Positions 43,333 to 54,112 of a stretch of DNA of 64,000 bases are shown here, piece after piece. The translations under genes and the position numbers were made by a program. Where the stretch lies: assembly GCF_040183065.1 (NCBI RefSeq), contig NC_091117.1:100753001-100817000 (forward strand). The letters run 5' to 3'. Origin of the DNA: Periplaneta americana. Its lineage: Eukaryota > Arthropoda > Insecta > Blattodea > Blattidae. The notes under the pieces are model-generated. The model saw only the letters and a list, made by a program, of their open reading frames with translations. It searched no databases and was not told where the DNA came from. How positions within the stretch are numbered: the stretch's first letter is position 1; every line of letters starts with the position of its first letter.

Positions 43333-45570
43333 ATGGCATTCAAGGAAAAAGGAAAATATGTTCAAAAATATTCAAAGCTCTGGGAGACAGATCCACTGTT
43401 AAAAGGTACGTTAACATAGGTAATATTTATATGTGGCAATACAAAAATAATTATTTAGTAATTTCTTATGTGGAAGGATTTTTAATTATTAAAATAAGAT
43501 ATTTATTCCAAAGGTACATATTCTTGAAATTCCTTTATAAATAATTTAAACTGATAGGCATAAAATAGTAATAAAAATATCCTTTATTTTAAATTAATGA
43601 TCTAATTTATTTGGATTTCTCATAATTCGTCCTCGCATTGTAAGACTAGTTGGCTCCTGATCCATCCGGATAACAATGTGTTGCATTTTGCAAGTATTGC
43701 CACAGTACATTGAAAGCCCATAAAAAGATTTGTTGAACCATGAAAAAAAAAACACGAAGAAAAAATTAAACTTGACAGAATTGTAAAATCATGCCAGAAA
43801 CTTCAACCAAATAAAGATATGAGCAATAGTGTTAAAACTACAGAACTGAAAATTGCTGTTCATATTGCTCAGCATAGTTCCATTAGGAGTGTTGATCATT
43901 TGGGAGAACTTGTTCTATCATTAGATCCTTCTTCCAATTCTTTGAAAAATTTGAAACTACATCGTACAAAATGCACGATGCTTATCAAAAATGAAATAGC
44001 TTGCAGTTTGCAAGAGGATTTAATTGCAGATATAGAAAATTCCTCTTATTCCCTAATAATTGATGAAAGCATTGACTTGACAACACAGAAACTTCTTTGT
44101 ATTATGATAAAATACTTTTCTTCTGCCGAGAGACATTGTAACGACATTTTACTGTCTATTGCAATTAAGTACAGGTGATGCCTAACATATTTATCACGTT
44201 ATAAAAAGCAAACTAGAAAGCGATGGTCTCAAATTAGAAAATCAGGCAGGAATTGGGTTGATGGTACTAATGTAATGGTAGGATCGTTCAATTCTGTATC
44301 ATCTCATTTGAAGAATGACGTTCCTGATTTAATAGTAATGAAATGTGTTTGCCACTCCCTTCATCTTTGCGCAGAAAAGGCTGCCGAAGTTTTTCCTCGC
44401 CAATTAGGGTTTCTAGTAAGAGAAATACATAACTAGTTCTTTATACTGTCCAAAGAGACTAGAACAGTATAAAGATTTGTTTAAAATTATCAATGAAAAT
44501 CAGAATCCAAAAAAAGTTCAAGGTCTCAGTGGTACACGTTGGCTTCCTAGATGCAAGGCTATTGAGACAATACTGGAACAGTGGGACGAACTAAAACTTT
44601 TGTTTTCTCTTTTTAAAAATGAAGATAAATGTTACACGATTGAACACCTGTACAATATCATGGATTGTTCTGCTTATAAAGCATTGCTTGCATTCCCTAA
44701 ATTAGAATTAAAATCCATTTGCAGAGAAAACATGCTATTTCAAAGTGAAAATGTAGAAGCAGTAAAATTGCTGGAGGACATTTTTCTTTTTTTCAAATCT
44801 CTTCTCAAAAAGATAGTCAATTGGAAAAACAAAAAGATGCAGATCTCCCCTATTTCACTTTTGAGAACCATTTAATGCACACATCACGAATGTACTTTGA
44901 TTAGGATTTTGAATACCTCTCTAAAACACTTAAAGCTGAAGATTGTTCTGATTTACGTGAACGTTGCAGAATGTTTGTAATTATATTGTTCTATGAGCTT
45001 CAAAAATGTTTGCCAGAAAAAAAAATTGAAATTTTGAAAATGATGACAATGTTGCATCCATCTGTAGCAACAGCACAGAAAAAACATGATATTATGCTGC
45101 TTTCTTCGAATTTCAGTAGATCAGATGTGCGAGATATGATAGATGACATTGTATCTGAATGGAATAACTTACAAAACAAGCAGTGGGAGAATACTTCTAG
45201 CTCTGCTGAATTCTGGCCTGAAGTACTAGAAGATTCTGATTCACCTAGAAGTGTACGTTTTGGCAACATTGCCAAGTTTGCAAATCATTTACTTACAATT
45301 CCAATTTCTAATGCTACTGTTGAACATGCATTTTCTTTGTTGAGTGTTATAAAGAGCAAATTAAGAAATAAACTATCTCTTGAACTAACGAATAGTTTAT
45401 TGACAGTGAGATACTACCTAATGAGAGAGAAAATGTGTTGTAACCAATTCAGGCCATCTTCCAAAATGTTGCAGAAGTTCAGTGTTTCAATGTACGATCA
45501 TAAAAAGTCAGAATTCTCCACAGAAGAAGATGAATTAATTTTAGAGGATCTTTCCGACATTCAAATTTAA
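43333..45570 (+). pseudogene. hAT-B transposase (first exon plus long main exon, frameshifted)
   Basis: Exon 1 (43333-43405): MAFKEKGKYVQKYSKLWETD PLLK, then a donor AAAAG|GTACGT. The main exon region from about 43650 starts with a degenerate BED/TTF-like finger (WLLIHP..N, FCKYCHSTLKAHKK). Three open stretches follow: 43819-44178 (...NSSYSLIIDESIDLTTQKLL, first Asp block), 44477-44875 (GLSGTRWLPRCKAIE, the C/W...R block region) and 44971-45570. The last ends in the dimerisation domain (KFANHLLTIPISNATVEHAF, SLLSVIKSKLRNKLSLEL, LLTVRYYLM). Breaks at about 44178 and 44437 and near 44875 need frameshifts or stop changes. Otherwise the gene is well kept, so hAT-B is relatively young. Confidence 0.8.
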
Positions 45571-45971
45571 TTTAAGAAATTTTCTTCCAGTGCAAGAACA
45601 TACAGGATTATACTGTGGGTATTCTATCTATTGCATGTCAGTGTCAGTATGATGTGTAAATATTCTTTCCATTCATTTGTGTATATTTAATCACAGGTCT
45701 AAGTTTTATGTTGCGTTTTTGTAAGTATAAATTTAAAAATTTAGGGGTTTCTCTGAATTTTATGGGGATTTTTAATATGATATAGGGAGATTTCTTGTTT
45801 CTCGGTTGCCAACACTGTACAGTTAATAGTTTAACGAGAGCAAACAAAGATTTCTTGTGCCATGTCAGGTCCGGGAAAAAATAGAAGTGTTTTTCGGACT
45901 TTTTCCATAAGGGACAAAGTGCGCAAAATAGCCAAAATTATGTAACTAATTCAGAATAAAAAAGCAATAAA

Positions 45972-46900
45972 ATGGCTGAAGACAGTGTTACTGTTGGTGA
46001 AATAGGACCGGTTATAAATTCAGAGTGTAAAAGTAATAATGTAAGTAGTGAAAACGTTTCTGTTGATAGAAAAGTGATTAATCGGTTTGCAAGTTACTAC
46101 AAATGAATGTAAAAGTGACATATCGGAGAAAAGAAAAACGGTAAATGTAAAATATAAGAAAAAGAAATGGGAGGCAAAATATGACGCTTTATTATTTAAA
46201 AAAATGATGACAGTGCGTCAATGACTCACAAAAGATCAGTGGAAAATTTAACATGATGCCTTTTATAGATTACAGAAAGACAATGGGTAAAACTGGTAAG
46301 TTGAAGAAACATACTAGTTCTCAGTATCACAAACAAAGCGTTTCCATGGAAACACTGTGTTCACAAAATATTAAGACACCAATTCACACAATAATACATG
46401 ATGAGAACGTTAAACAAAGATCAGAAAATAGACAGTCATTGTCATCACTGATTTGTGGCCTGTATTTCTCAGCCAAGGAAGAGATTCCCCACACGACCAA
46501 ATATGAACCCCTTGTAAAGAGAGTGATACTAAAAAACAATAACACACTAAATGATTGGATAAATAGTCAAAGTTATCACTCAACGCACGTATGCAAGGCA
46601 ACTCGTAGTGAATTTTTACCTTGTATGGGTGAAGTTTTAGACAGCATGATTCTTTAGAATTACAAAATAAGTGTTTTCAATCATGGCTGATGAAATAAAA
46701 AATACAAACAATGTATCAGATTAACTGTCATTATTTGCTATGTGAATGACGATAATAAAATCAAATAAAAGTTTTTATGCTTAGTTGAAATGGGAAACTC
46801 AGATTCCGCAACAATCACGGAAAGTATTGTTCAGGAATTGTTGAAAAGAAAAATGGATTTTAGCCTACATTTTGTCTCGTGATTTTACTAGCGAACGCAG
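45972..46900 (+). pseudogene. hAT-A transposase, N-terminal half
   Basis: A start-like ATG (45972, MAEDSVTVGEIGPVIN) leads, through frame changes, to the open stretch 46253-46657. That reads MMPFIDYRKTMGKTGKLKKH, TSSQYHKQ, IHDENVKQRSENRQSLSSLI, KEEIPHTTKYEPLVK and MGEVLDSMI. This resembles the TTF-like finger end and the following domain of ZNF862/ZMYM-like hAT proteins. Later pieces (EDPILKIPECIDIRWLS, about 46990-47045) run into the LTR insertion at 47059. Several frameshifts. Confidence 0.6.
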
Positions 46901-47058
46901 CAAATATTCTCCCATTAAACGTGTGCTTCATGTAAGGAAAGATATCAGTTGTTTCATAGATCAAGCAAACGAGAAAAAATTCTTCATGAGATATACTAGA
47001 AGACCCTATTTTGAAAATTCCTGAGTGTATTGATATCAGATGGCTTAGTAACTGTATT

Positions 47059-47859
47059 GTAAATTTATTTCAACTCAACAACAATGTAATTTATTATTTC
47101 AACAATTACTCTTCACTCTCTACAATTTAACTTCACTCCCGTCAACAATGGGATTTGCTCTCCGCACAGCAACACAGCGTTCGTTATTGCACTCCACAGA
47201 CGACAATGACAATTTACTTGGACTATTACGAACAACAATGAACTGTTAATCTTAACTAATATTTACAAAGCACTATTTACAAATCAGAACTATCAGTTCT
47301 CAGTTCACAGTTCTTCTAGCTCAGTCACTCGAGTTCACAGTATCTCGAACCACAGACCTTCAGAGACAGTCCACTGTACTCGAACTCAGGTCCCTCCAAC
47401 TGCGGTCCACTGCACTCGAACTCAGGTCCCTCCAACTGCGGTCCACTGCACTCGAACTCAGGCCTTCGGAAGCTGACACAGTTGCGGACGCTCACTCAAG
47501 TCGAACTCCGGTACACAAGCCTGGCTGGCTTGCTCTGTTCACTGGCTTACTGACTGAACTAATCACGAATCACACACTGTCCGAGTTCACTCGCGTTTCT
47601 TCTTTTATAACCATAGCGACGTAGCCTGGAAAGTTCCACGCGTGTCCAGAGATAGCACTCCAGAGAACAATCCAGATCCCTCTCCTCTCTGCCAGCACCA
47701 TATGCGCGCGCAAACTCCCTCGCCGAGTAGGCCCTTTCCCCTCTCTTCTCTCCGCCGCGCGCCGTCCCTCAGTGCTCCGTGGAGCCCGTGTCGACCCACG
47801 CGCGATCTGCTCTCTTGCGGGACGCTGGTCGTGAGTTCGAATCTCACGTCGCTGTCACA
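47059..47859 (-). mobile_element. Solo LTR 1 (minus orientation), 5-bp TSD
   Basis: Read on the minus strand it starts TGTGACAGC at 47859 and ends TTTAC at 47059. GTATT flanks it on both sides (47054-47058, 47860-47864). It shares the segment ATTGTCATTGTCGTC(G)TGTG and GAGTGCAATAACGA with the LTR at 48521-49218. A TATAAAAG box lies on the minus strand near 47610. An internal tandem (AACTCAGGTCCCTCCAACTG, at 47384 and 47423) is visible. No internal retroviral-type genes are adjacent, so it is a solo LTR left by recombination. Confidence 0.75.
47605..47612 (-). promoter_or_regulatory. TATA box of solo LTR 1
   Basis: The minus strand reads TATAAAAGAAGAAACGCGAG just upstream of a GC-richer leader, the usual arrangement of an LTR promoter. 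Function is not shown. Confidence 0.45.
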
Positions 47860-47907
47860 GTATTATAAATCAGTTCATGCTGTGAAAATGCGTTATGTTG
47901 CCATAAT

Positions 47908-49317
47908 AAGGGTGACCAGACGTCCTCTTTTATCCGGACATATCCACCTTTTTAGGCCTTTGTCCGGGGTCCGGGCGGGTTTTTAAAAAACCAAGAAATG
48001 TCCTTTTCGTAACTTGTATGCCTGGTATTTTGAAATTATCTGATTTGACGCCTTTTTTTCAAGTAATTTGCCTGTAGGTGGCAGCAGCATCAACAGAATA
48101 TATTCTTTGCCAACGATCATAAATCTCTTTGCTTACAAAATAATATTAAATTCACACTTTGTGCGGCCTTTTTATGTATTTTGATAACAGTTATAGTAGC
48201 CCCTTGGCTTTAATATCTAGTTAATTGTAAACCCATTTTATATTATTAACTTTTATCACATGTAATGCTGTACTAAAAATAGATATTGACATAATTTTAA
48301 GTATAATATAAACCTGAGCCTAAATCTAAATATATATTTTCTGTCCTCTTTAATAATTATAGTTCCCTTGATTTTCATATGTGTCTACCTGTAAAATCAT
48401 TATTATTAAGTTATGTCTAAATTATTTTGTAATATTAATATACTTTTAAGTATGATATAAGCCTAAATATGTACTGTAAATATTGTGTAATAAAATAGAT
48501 ATTGACATAATTTATAGTATTGTGGCACCCGTCTGGAACTTTCTGGTCGCGTCTGGTTGTGCGCGCATCTAGCGAGAAGGAAAGCGCGGGGAAACGGAAA
48601 CTCGAGCTTCGGTAGGAGGGAGGGGGAGAAAAGCTACTATAATTGGGCGGAAGTAAGGAAGCATCTGGAATCGGATTGTTGTGGAGGTCCAGAAGCTTCG
48701 CGACGCAGAACATTATAGATGTTCGTGTAAATAAAATAACACCGTGAGTTTCCAACGAAAGTCAGTCTTCGGACTTCAGTCGCGAGTAAGTTAGTCTTCA
48801 GTCAGCCTTCAAGTCCTGAACAGCAGCGAGCAAGGTGGACTTTAGTTCGACGTGCAGTGAACTTGAGTGAGTCCGTAACTGTGGCAGCGTCCAGGCGAAG
48901 GCGACGCGTCCGGAAGACCTGAGTTCGATGTGCAGTGAACTTGAACAGTGAGCTAGAAGAACTAGCCAGGGCAAGCGAACTGAGAATTGGCAGTTTTGTT
49001 CTGCACATAGTGTTTTGTGAACATTAATTGAAATTAGGGAGTACATTGTTGTTCTTCTCAATAATACACATGTATTGTCATTGTCGTCGTGTGGAGTGCA
49101 ATAACGACTATTGTGTTGCTGTGTTGAGTGGAATACCCATTGCTGTAGGGTGAATTATTGAGAATAAAAGTGACATTGTTGACGGGTGTGTAGTGGCAAA
49201 GTAAAAATAAAAAGTTACAGTATAATATAGGACTAAGTCTAAATCTAAGTATATATTTTCTGTCCTCTTTTTTCGAATAATGTCCTCTTTTTTATCGATG
49301 TGAATCTGGTCACCCTA
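47908..49317. mobile_element. hAT-C, non-autonomous hAT nested in hAT-A, 8-bp TSD
   Basis: The ends are AAGGGTGACCAGACGTCCTC at 47908 and the complement of TAGGGTGACCAGATTCAC at 49317. Flanked by GCCATAAT at 47900-47907 and 49318-49325. The phrases TTTTCTGTCCTCTTT and AAGTATAATATA recur inside. Without the LTR at 48521-49218 it is about 700 bp and has no coding region. Confidence 0.85.
48521..49218 (+). mobile_element. Solo LTR 2 (plus orientation), 5-bp TSD
   Basis: Starts TGTGGCACCCG at 48521 and ends AAAAGTTAC at 49218, with AGTAT on both sides (48516-48520, 49219-49223). It is the same family as solo LTR 1, opposite in direction and inserted in hAT-C. Repeated GTGCAGTGAACTTGA and TTCGA(C/T)GTGCAG motifs lie in the middle. 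No coding sequence. Confidence 0.75.
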
Positions 49318-49325
49318 GCCATAAT

Positions 49326-50039
49326 GATGGCTTGTAAGCATGCACTGTACACTTGGAAGGCGCGGATCTATAGTCGCGACGCTGTTATTCCCGGCGTGAT
49401 TCCTCCTCTTTGCTTACGTCTTAGGAAGTGAAGGCTCTATAAAGTCTAGGTAGGTAGTATCGTTCGCCATTTTTGTTCTCTTGTTGCCGAGCTACCAGAC
49501 GAGGAATCTATTTGCCACACCGTTAAATATTATCATGTCATAGCTCCTATGATAATAAATCAAACGCACTGTAATTCAGTAAATAATTGAGCGGCAAATA
49601 ATGTCCTCGTGTGCTCTCTGCGAACGCCAACGAAAGAGCCAAAATGGCGGGCGATTATATGAAGTATTTATCGAGCCTTAGGAAATGCATAACGTCTTTA
49701 TCAGCGAATCACAAGACGCAGGCATGTTTAAATGTAGCCGACCTGCAATGTGATTTGCTGCCGGAAATTAGAGCGACAGGACTATAGCATCAGTAGCAGG
49801 GGGAATTTTGCTGGAAATGGAAAAATCAAGCTTTCTGTTGACAGTAATTATTTTGGATATGGCACTGTTGACTGCGTAAAATTAACCAAAATATTACTAA
49901 GGGAAACTGTAGTATTGTCAACACTTCCTACTTTGATATCAGCAACTTACAATCACCTGCAATGTTTTGTTTCAAGTGTGTTGTTCCAAACTCCCACAGT
50001 AAAATTCTCCAAACTTTTGACGACATGAAAAAAAAAAAA
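49326..50039. other. hAT-A interior, non-coding or unrecognised
   Basis: Includes an imperfect inverted pair (CGTTCGCCATTTTTGTTCTC at about 49460, GAGCCAAAATGGCGGGCG at about 49636) that may bound a small MITE. The 92-codon plus frame at 49750 has no recognised motif. Confidence 0.4.
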
Positions 50040-50570
50040 GGCATCCATATCCCGATGTATTGTTCCTAATGAGTCAATTGGCTACACTTTGAAATCTTCC
50101 AAGAAATTTGTTGATACAATGATGGACCAAATGAAGGCTAGGTTCAATGATAAAGCTGTTTCCTAATAAGTATAAGTGTCAAATTTCACTCAATTAAAGC
50201 ATTTAACACACTAACTCATGATATCATCATCTTGACTATTTATCTAAATATCAGCAGGCCTAATAAAAAAACAATGTGGGCTCATATTTGTTCGTTTAAA
50301 TACATATATTGGCTATAGAAAAACCTGATAACCTTGTATCTTATATTCTTCAATTTAACGTTGGGTATGAACATATAAAAGCACTTTGTATTCCTTTGTG
50401 GTGCTTGTCAGTTTTTACAGTCACAACAGAACGATCTTTCTGCGCAATGAATTGCGTTTGCACAAGACTCCGAAGTCGAATAGAACAAGAGACACTTAAT
50501 GCATGAATGAAAATTTGTATTGAAGTAAAAGAGAAATTACCCACCAAATAATGGACATGTATGCCAGGCA
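50040..50570 (+). pseudogene. hAT-A transposase, C-terminal dimerisation part
   Basis: Pieces such as SSKKFVDTMMDQMKARFNDK (about 50095) and the open frame 50309-50506 with HIKALCIPLWCLSVFTVTTE, RSFCAMNCVCTRLRSRIEQE, TLNA. The pattern L..IP......ERSFS....I...LR......L.. is the hAT C-terminal dimerisation domain. It is split from its N-terminal half by 3-4 kb of later insertions and by frameshifts. Confidence 0.7.
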
Positions 50571-50931
50571 AAAATCTCGAAGAATAATAATATTGTAAAG
50601 GTAAAGTAAGCCTACAAGCTTCAAATTCATTATTATTTGCATGAATATTTCTGTCCTCATTGAAAATTTTTAATTTAGAGTCTTAAAATATTGCTTAGAA
50701 ACCTTTTGCAGTGAAAAAAAAGAGAAATATACGAACCTCAACATAAAAAATTGTTATAAATAGTGACTTACAATAACCTACAACATTTTAAAGCAATATA
50801 AAAGAACTCTGAAATAATAGTCCCCGCAATAAATGTTTATATAATTACTCTTCAAAATTTTCAACCCCTCCTGGAGAATCATCCCCCCTTCGAAGCAAAG
50901 TGGCTGGATTCAACACTGGTAAGGTAAACAT

Positions 50932-51513
50932 TATATTTATTACACTCTTCATTGGTTGCTTTATTTACGCTGCATGTGTCACTCAGTCCAACTCCTACTC
51001 CCAACAACGGATTGCCACCACATAGAGATAGTTCTAGTATCCCTATATGTTTTAGAGTTAAAATTGCTTTATTTGAATATTACTGTAATAATATGATTCC
51101 TGCATAGTACTTAGCACTTGAACCATTGTTTACGTCTAATTTTACATAAGCTCTTCATTCTTCTTTCCTTTGCAGACTTTTTATACCTGAAATTAGGAAA
51201 TTTTGTAATACTAGCTGTGGCACCAGGTTTCGAGATATTACTGCTAGTGGGTACGTACCAGGTATGCTGTCAATGAACATACCATATAGGTCTATCGAAT
51301 AAGTTTCATTCCTTAGTTCGATATATTATTTTACCAGTAATATCATTTCATAAACTACATAATGTAAAATGAACTTCTCCAAAACATATTAAAACGAGAT
51401 AGGCCTACTTTATAACAGCTTGCATAAATAAAACTATTTGAGAAACCGAGATTTGTAACTATTCACAAGCCTAACGTAGAATAATTTGAAATAAATACAC
51501 TATATGTACCTAG
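50932..51513. other. No feature recognised
   Basis: AT-rich spacer. No motif. Confidence 0.5.
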
Positions 51514-52510
51514 TGGTTATAATTAAACTGACGGTGTTCAACGTGGCACAGCACGAACTGTAATGATCGTAGGAGTGTGAAACCTCGTAGATATGCTAAT
51601 CAAGCAATGCGCTCGCGAATTATGCAAGAAAATGTTTAGTTTCAAATCTTGCCACCAGGTGAAAATATGACGCTGTAAGCAGTCGGAACGTGGTATGAGC
51701 GCAGGAAAGATCAACACATGATAACGGTGGTTCTGGTACGTTTATTAGGGACTATGGTTACAAACACCTCAGCAACATGCTGCATCCGTAACACGGCATG
51801 GTCGACAGTTTCTTGCAACATATCTGATGAAATCCGGAGCGACATGTCGTTGTATTCTAGCCTTTATATCAGGCAGATACCGGATATGCCTCTGATAAAG
51901 ACGATCTTTCAAATATCCCCACAACCAGAAGTCACATTGATTTAGGTCGGGGGATCTTGAAGGCCACACATCTGAAAATTGCCTAGAGATGATGCGGTCG
52001 TTACTGAAAGTTTTTCACAGCAAATCTTTCACCTGGCGAGCAACAAGTGGTATTGTCCCATCTTGCATGAAAATAATGGTGTGGTCAGTTGTGTTCTTGC
52101 AAAGCTGGAATCGCGTGTTGCACAAGCAGGTCCCTATAACGTGCAGATATCACTGTACACCTAATAGGCCCGCGAGGTGTAATCTCCTCAAAGAAAAACG
52201 GACCAAGAACGAAGGAGCTTGTGAAACCACGTCAAACAGTAATGTAAGCTGAGTGCAATAATTGTTCCTGCACAACATGTAGAGGAGTCAAACCCCATAC
52301 GCGACAGTTCTGTGTATACACTGCACCGTCCAGAGTAAAATGCGCCTCGTCAGTCCACAGGATATTCCCCGGCCACATGTTACCCACTTTCATGAGTGCC
52401 AAAAACCGAAGGGCGTTGTGAAATATCTTGGGGTTTCAATTGCTGCACAGTATGAATTTTGTAGGCATACCAGTGTAAAATCTTGCGAACTGTTGACCAG
52501 GGGAGCGACA

Positions 52511-53095
52511 CTATTGTAGACCACTATTTATTCAAGAAAAAAATTTTAACTGTCATAAATTTATATATATTCCAATGTCTAATGAAAATTAAGAAAAACT
52601 TTAAAACTTATCATCCTAAAACAGAAGTTCATTACTATAATACAAGATACAATCATTGTATCTCAGAACCTAGAGTTAGATTAAGTAAGTCCAAAAAAAT
52701 GGTTCAATTCTATTGCTATAACAATGTTTAATGTTTAATAAGTTGCCACAAAAGGCGCATGATGCAACTTATTTAAATCTGTTTTGTATAACTGGTTAAT
52801 CAACCATGCATTCTACAGTATTAGTGAATTTCTTGACTCCACTGTAGGCCTAAATGTTTTCTAAATTTGTAAGCTGCATTGCTCTTTATTATTACGATTA
52901 TTATTAGTATTGGTTATTGTTATTATTATTATCAGTATTGTATTTCATTTGTATTGTTGTATTCATCTGTTTTTATATTTTATGTCAAATATTATCTCTT
53001 GTAATTTAGTGTAATTTATATCTACTGCAAGAAACTGTTGCTCATGACATTAATAAACGATTGATTGAATGATTGATTGATTGATCGATCGATCG
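52511..53095 (+). mobile_element. 5'-truncated LINE with (GATT)n tail
   Basis: Coding phrases at the left end read HPKTEVHYYNTRYNHCISEP then RVRLSKSKKMVQFYCY and, after a shift, FNKLPQKAHDATYL. These are typical of the C-terminus of jockey/CR1-clade ORF2. The 3' end carries the tail (GATT)n-(GATC)n at 53058-53095. The insertion lies exactly in the transposase coding region. Confidence 0.7.
53058..53095. repeat. (GATT)n/(GATC)n LINE tail
   Basis: Tetranucleotide run forming the 3' tail of the LINE. Confidence 0.9.
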
Positions 53096-53617
53096 ACATG
53101 ACACATCTCGAGCACTGGTTGTAGAATTTGAGAGATGTGCTACACTGTCAGCTGTATCTACAGAAACTTCGTCAACAACTTCCATGTGGATGGGCCGTCG
53201 TCCTTTCCCTGGTGCGACTCCTAATTCACCTGTTTCTTCGAACTTCATCATTTTCTTCAGCCATTTATTGACATGCAACCGGGAACTGACACAACGCAAC
53301 GCCACCGGAAGAACATACTAACGTCAGAGTTACAGCCAATTGCACGTTCTGACTCCATATTTTCACCTCGTGGCAAGACTTGGAACTAATTTTTTTGCAT
53401 AATTCGCGAGCGCATTGCTTAATTAGCGTTCCTACGAGGTTTCACACTCCTACGATCATTACAGTCCGTGCTGTGTTACTCTGAACATCGCCAGTTTAAT
53501 TATAATCATCTGATATTACAATTACTTTAATTACTTTAATTCCGTGTAACTAAACTATTACAAATTTCATTAGTATACACGTAAAGATTTTAATAAATAA
53601 TTTTAGAGGAAAAGTTG

Positions 53618-53691
53618 TTCCGGAGCCGGGTATCGATCCCGGGACCTTTGGCTGAGCGCGCCAACGCTCTACCGACTGAGCTATCCAGGAA
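53618..53691 (-). repeat. tRNA-like sequence (tRNA pseudogene or SINE head)
   Basis: The minus strand folds as a near-complete cloverleaf. The acceptor TTCCTGG pairs with TCCGGAA with one mismatch. The D arm is GCTCAGTCGGTAGAGC. The anticodon stem TTGGC/GCCAA encloses a 7-base loop. The T stem CCGGG/CCCGG has loop ATCGATA. The loop position before the anticodon is C rather than the invariant U, and the T loop is not TTCGA. A repeat body with inverted CGGTGTCGGGTGAAGTTCCT copies follows, so a SINE or tRNA-derived repeat is more likely than a working tRNA gene. Confidence 0.6.
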
Positions 53692-53817
53692 CTTCACCCG
53701 ACACCGTTCCAATTTTTTCCCTTTATATCCACATACTTCGAGTGGCTGACAAGACACCAGAAACCCACATCGAGTGCACACAAACTCTGTGTGACGGTGT
53801 CGGGTGAAGTTCCTGAG
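53689..53817. repeat. Inverted repeat next to the tRNA-like sequence
   Basis: GAACTTCACCCGACACCG (53689-53706) is the complement of CGGTGTCGGGTGAAGTTC (53797-53814), with a 90-bp loop. Confidence 0.85.
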
Positions 53818-54112
53818 TCCTTATACTGGATAGCACAGCTCGGGGATCCCAATCCAAGGACAACATTGACTAAACACTATTTATAGCGATCTGAACTGTA
53901 ACTATTATCCTAATTTAATTACAACGTGTCTCAAAACGATTGCTCCGATTTTAATATGGTTTATTTAGGAAAGTCTGAAAGCTGTAAGAATGCAGTGAGT
54001 CTCAATAGACAGTTCCTATTTCAAATAATTTATTAAGCGTATGGCTACGATAAAATGCACATGTATGTGTGTTGGCTATTGTTGTGTTGGAAAATGTTAC
54101 AGCTGTACAATG
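53818..54112. other. No feature recognised
   Basis: Spacer without motifs. Confidence 0.5.

Larger units (their letters stand above)
40643..45817 (+). mobile_element. hAT-B, autonomous-type hAT nested in hAT-A, 8-bp TSD
   Basis: The left end is GAGTGTAGCCAACTTGGGGG. The right-end complement is CAGTGTTGGCAACCGAGAAA. They are flanked by TACAGTTA at 40635-40642 and 45818-45825. Its transposase runs 43333-45570. It contains hAT-D (40907-42843) in its left part. Confidence 0.88.
40384..50918 (+). mobile_element. Outer hAT element (hAT-A) holding all insertions from 40.6 to 49.3 kb
   Basis: The left end CAGTGTTGAATCTAG at 40384 matches the complement of the right end (CAGTGTTGAATCCAG ending 50918). 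GTAAACAT precedes the left end (40376-40383) and reappears at 50924-50931, five bases beyond the right end. The duplication is therefore likely but not perfectly placed. A broken hAT transposase (45972-46900 and 50040-50570) reads in the same direction. Net of insertions the element is about 3.2 kb, normal for hAT. Confidence 0.65.
51769..53305 (-). pseudogene. Mariner-like (DD34D-type) transposase, split by a LINE
   Basis: The N-terminal part (53305 down to about 53096): HVNKWLKKMMKFEETGELGV, APGKGRRPIHMEVVDEVSV ... SNSTTSARDVS. After the LINE it continues SLPWSTVRKILHWYAYKIHT, VQQLKPQD; then NILWTDEAHFTLDGAVYTQN (first Asp). FMQDG-like sequence (second block) follows, then DVWPSRSPDLNQCDFWLWGY, LKDRLYQRHIRYLPDIKARI. 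Numerous frameshifts and stops. The third acidic residue (QCDF) is present. Confidence 0.8.
51514..53508 (-). mobile_element. Mariner-like element with long (~160-bp) TIRs
   Basis: TGGTTATAATTAAACTG at 51514 mirrors the complement of TGATTATAATTAAACTG at 53508. The match runs on through CACAGCACG, AACTGTAATGATCGTAGGAG, TGTGAAACCTCGTAG and GCAATGCGCTCGCGAATTAT, about 160 bp in all. The interior holds a minus-strand transposase interrupted by a LINE at 52511-53095. No clear TA duplication could be fixed at the edges. Confidence 0.85.

Noticed and set aside
47605-47986. Open frames across the solo LTR (80 and 114 codons)
   Set aside because: GC-rich LTR sequence with no protein motif. They overlap on both strands.
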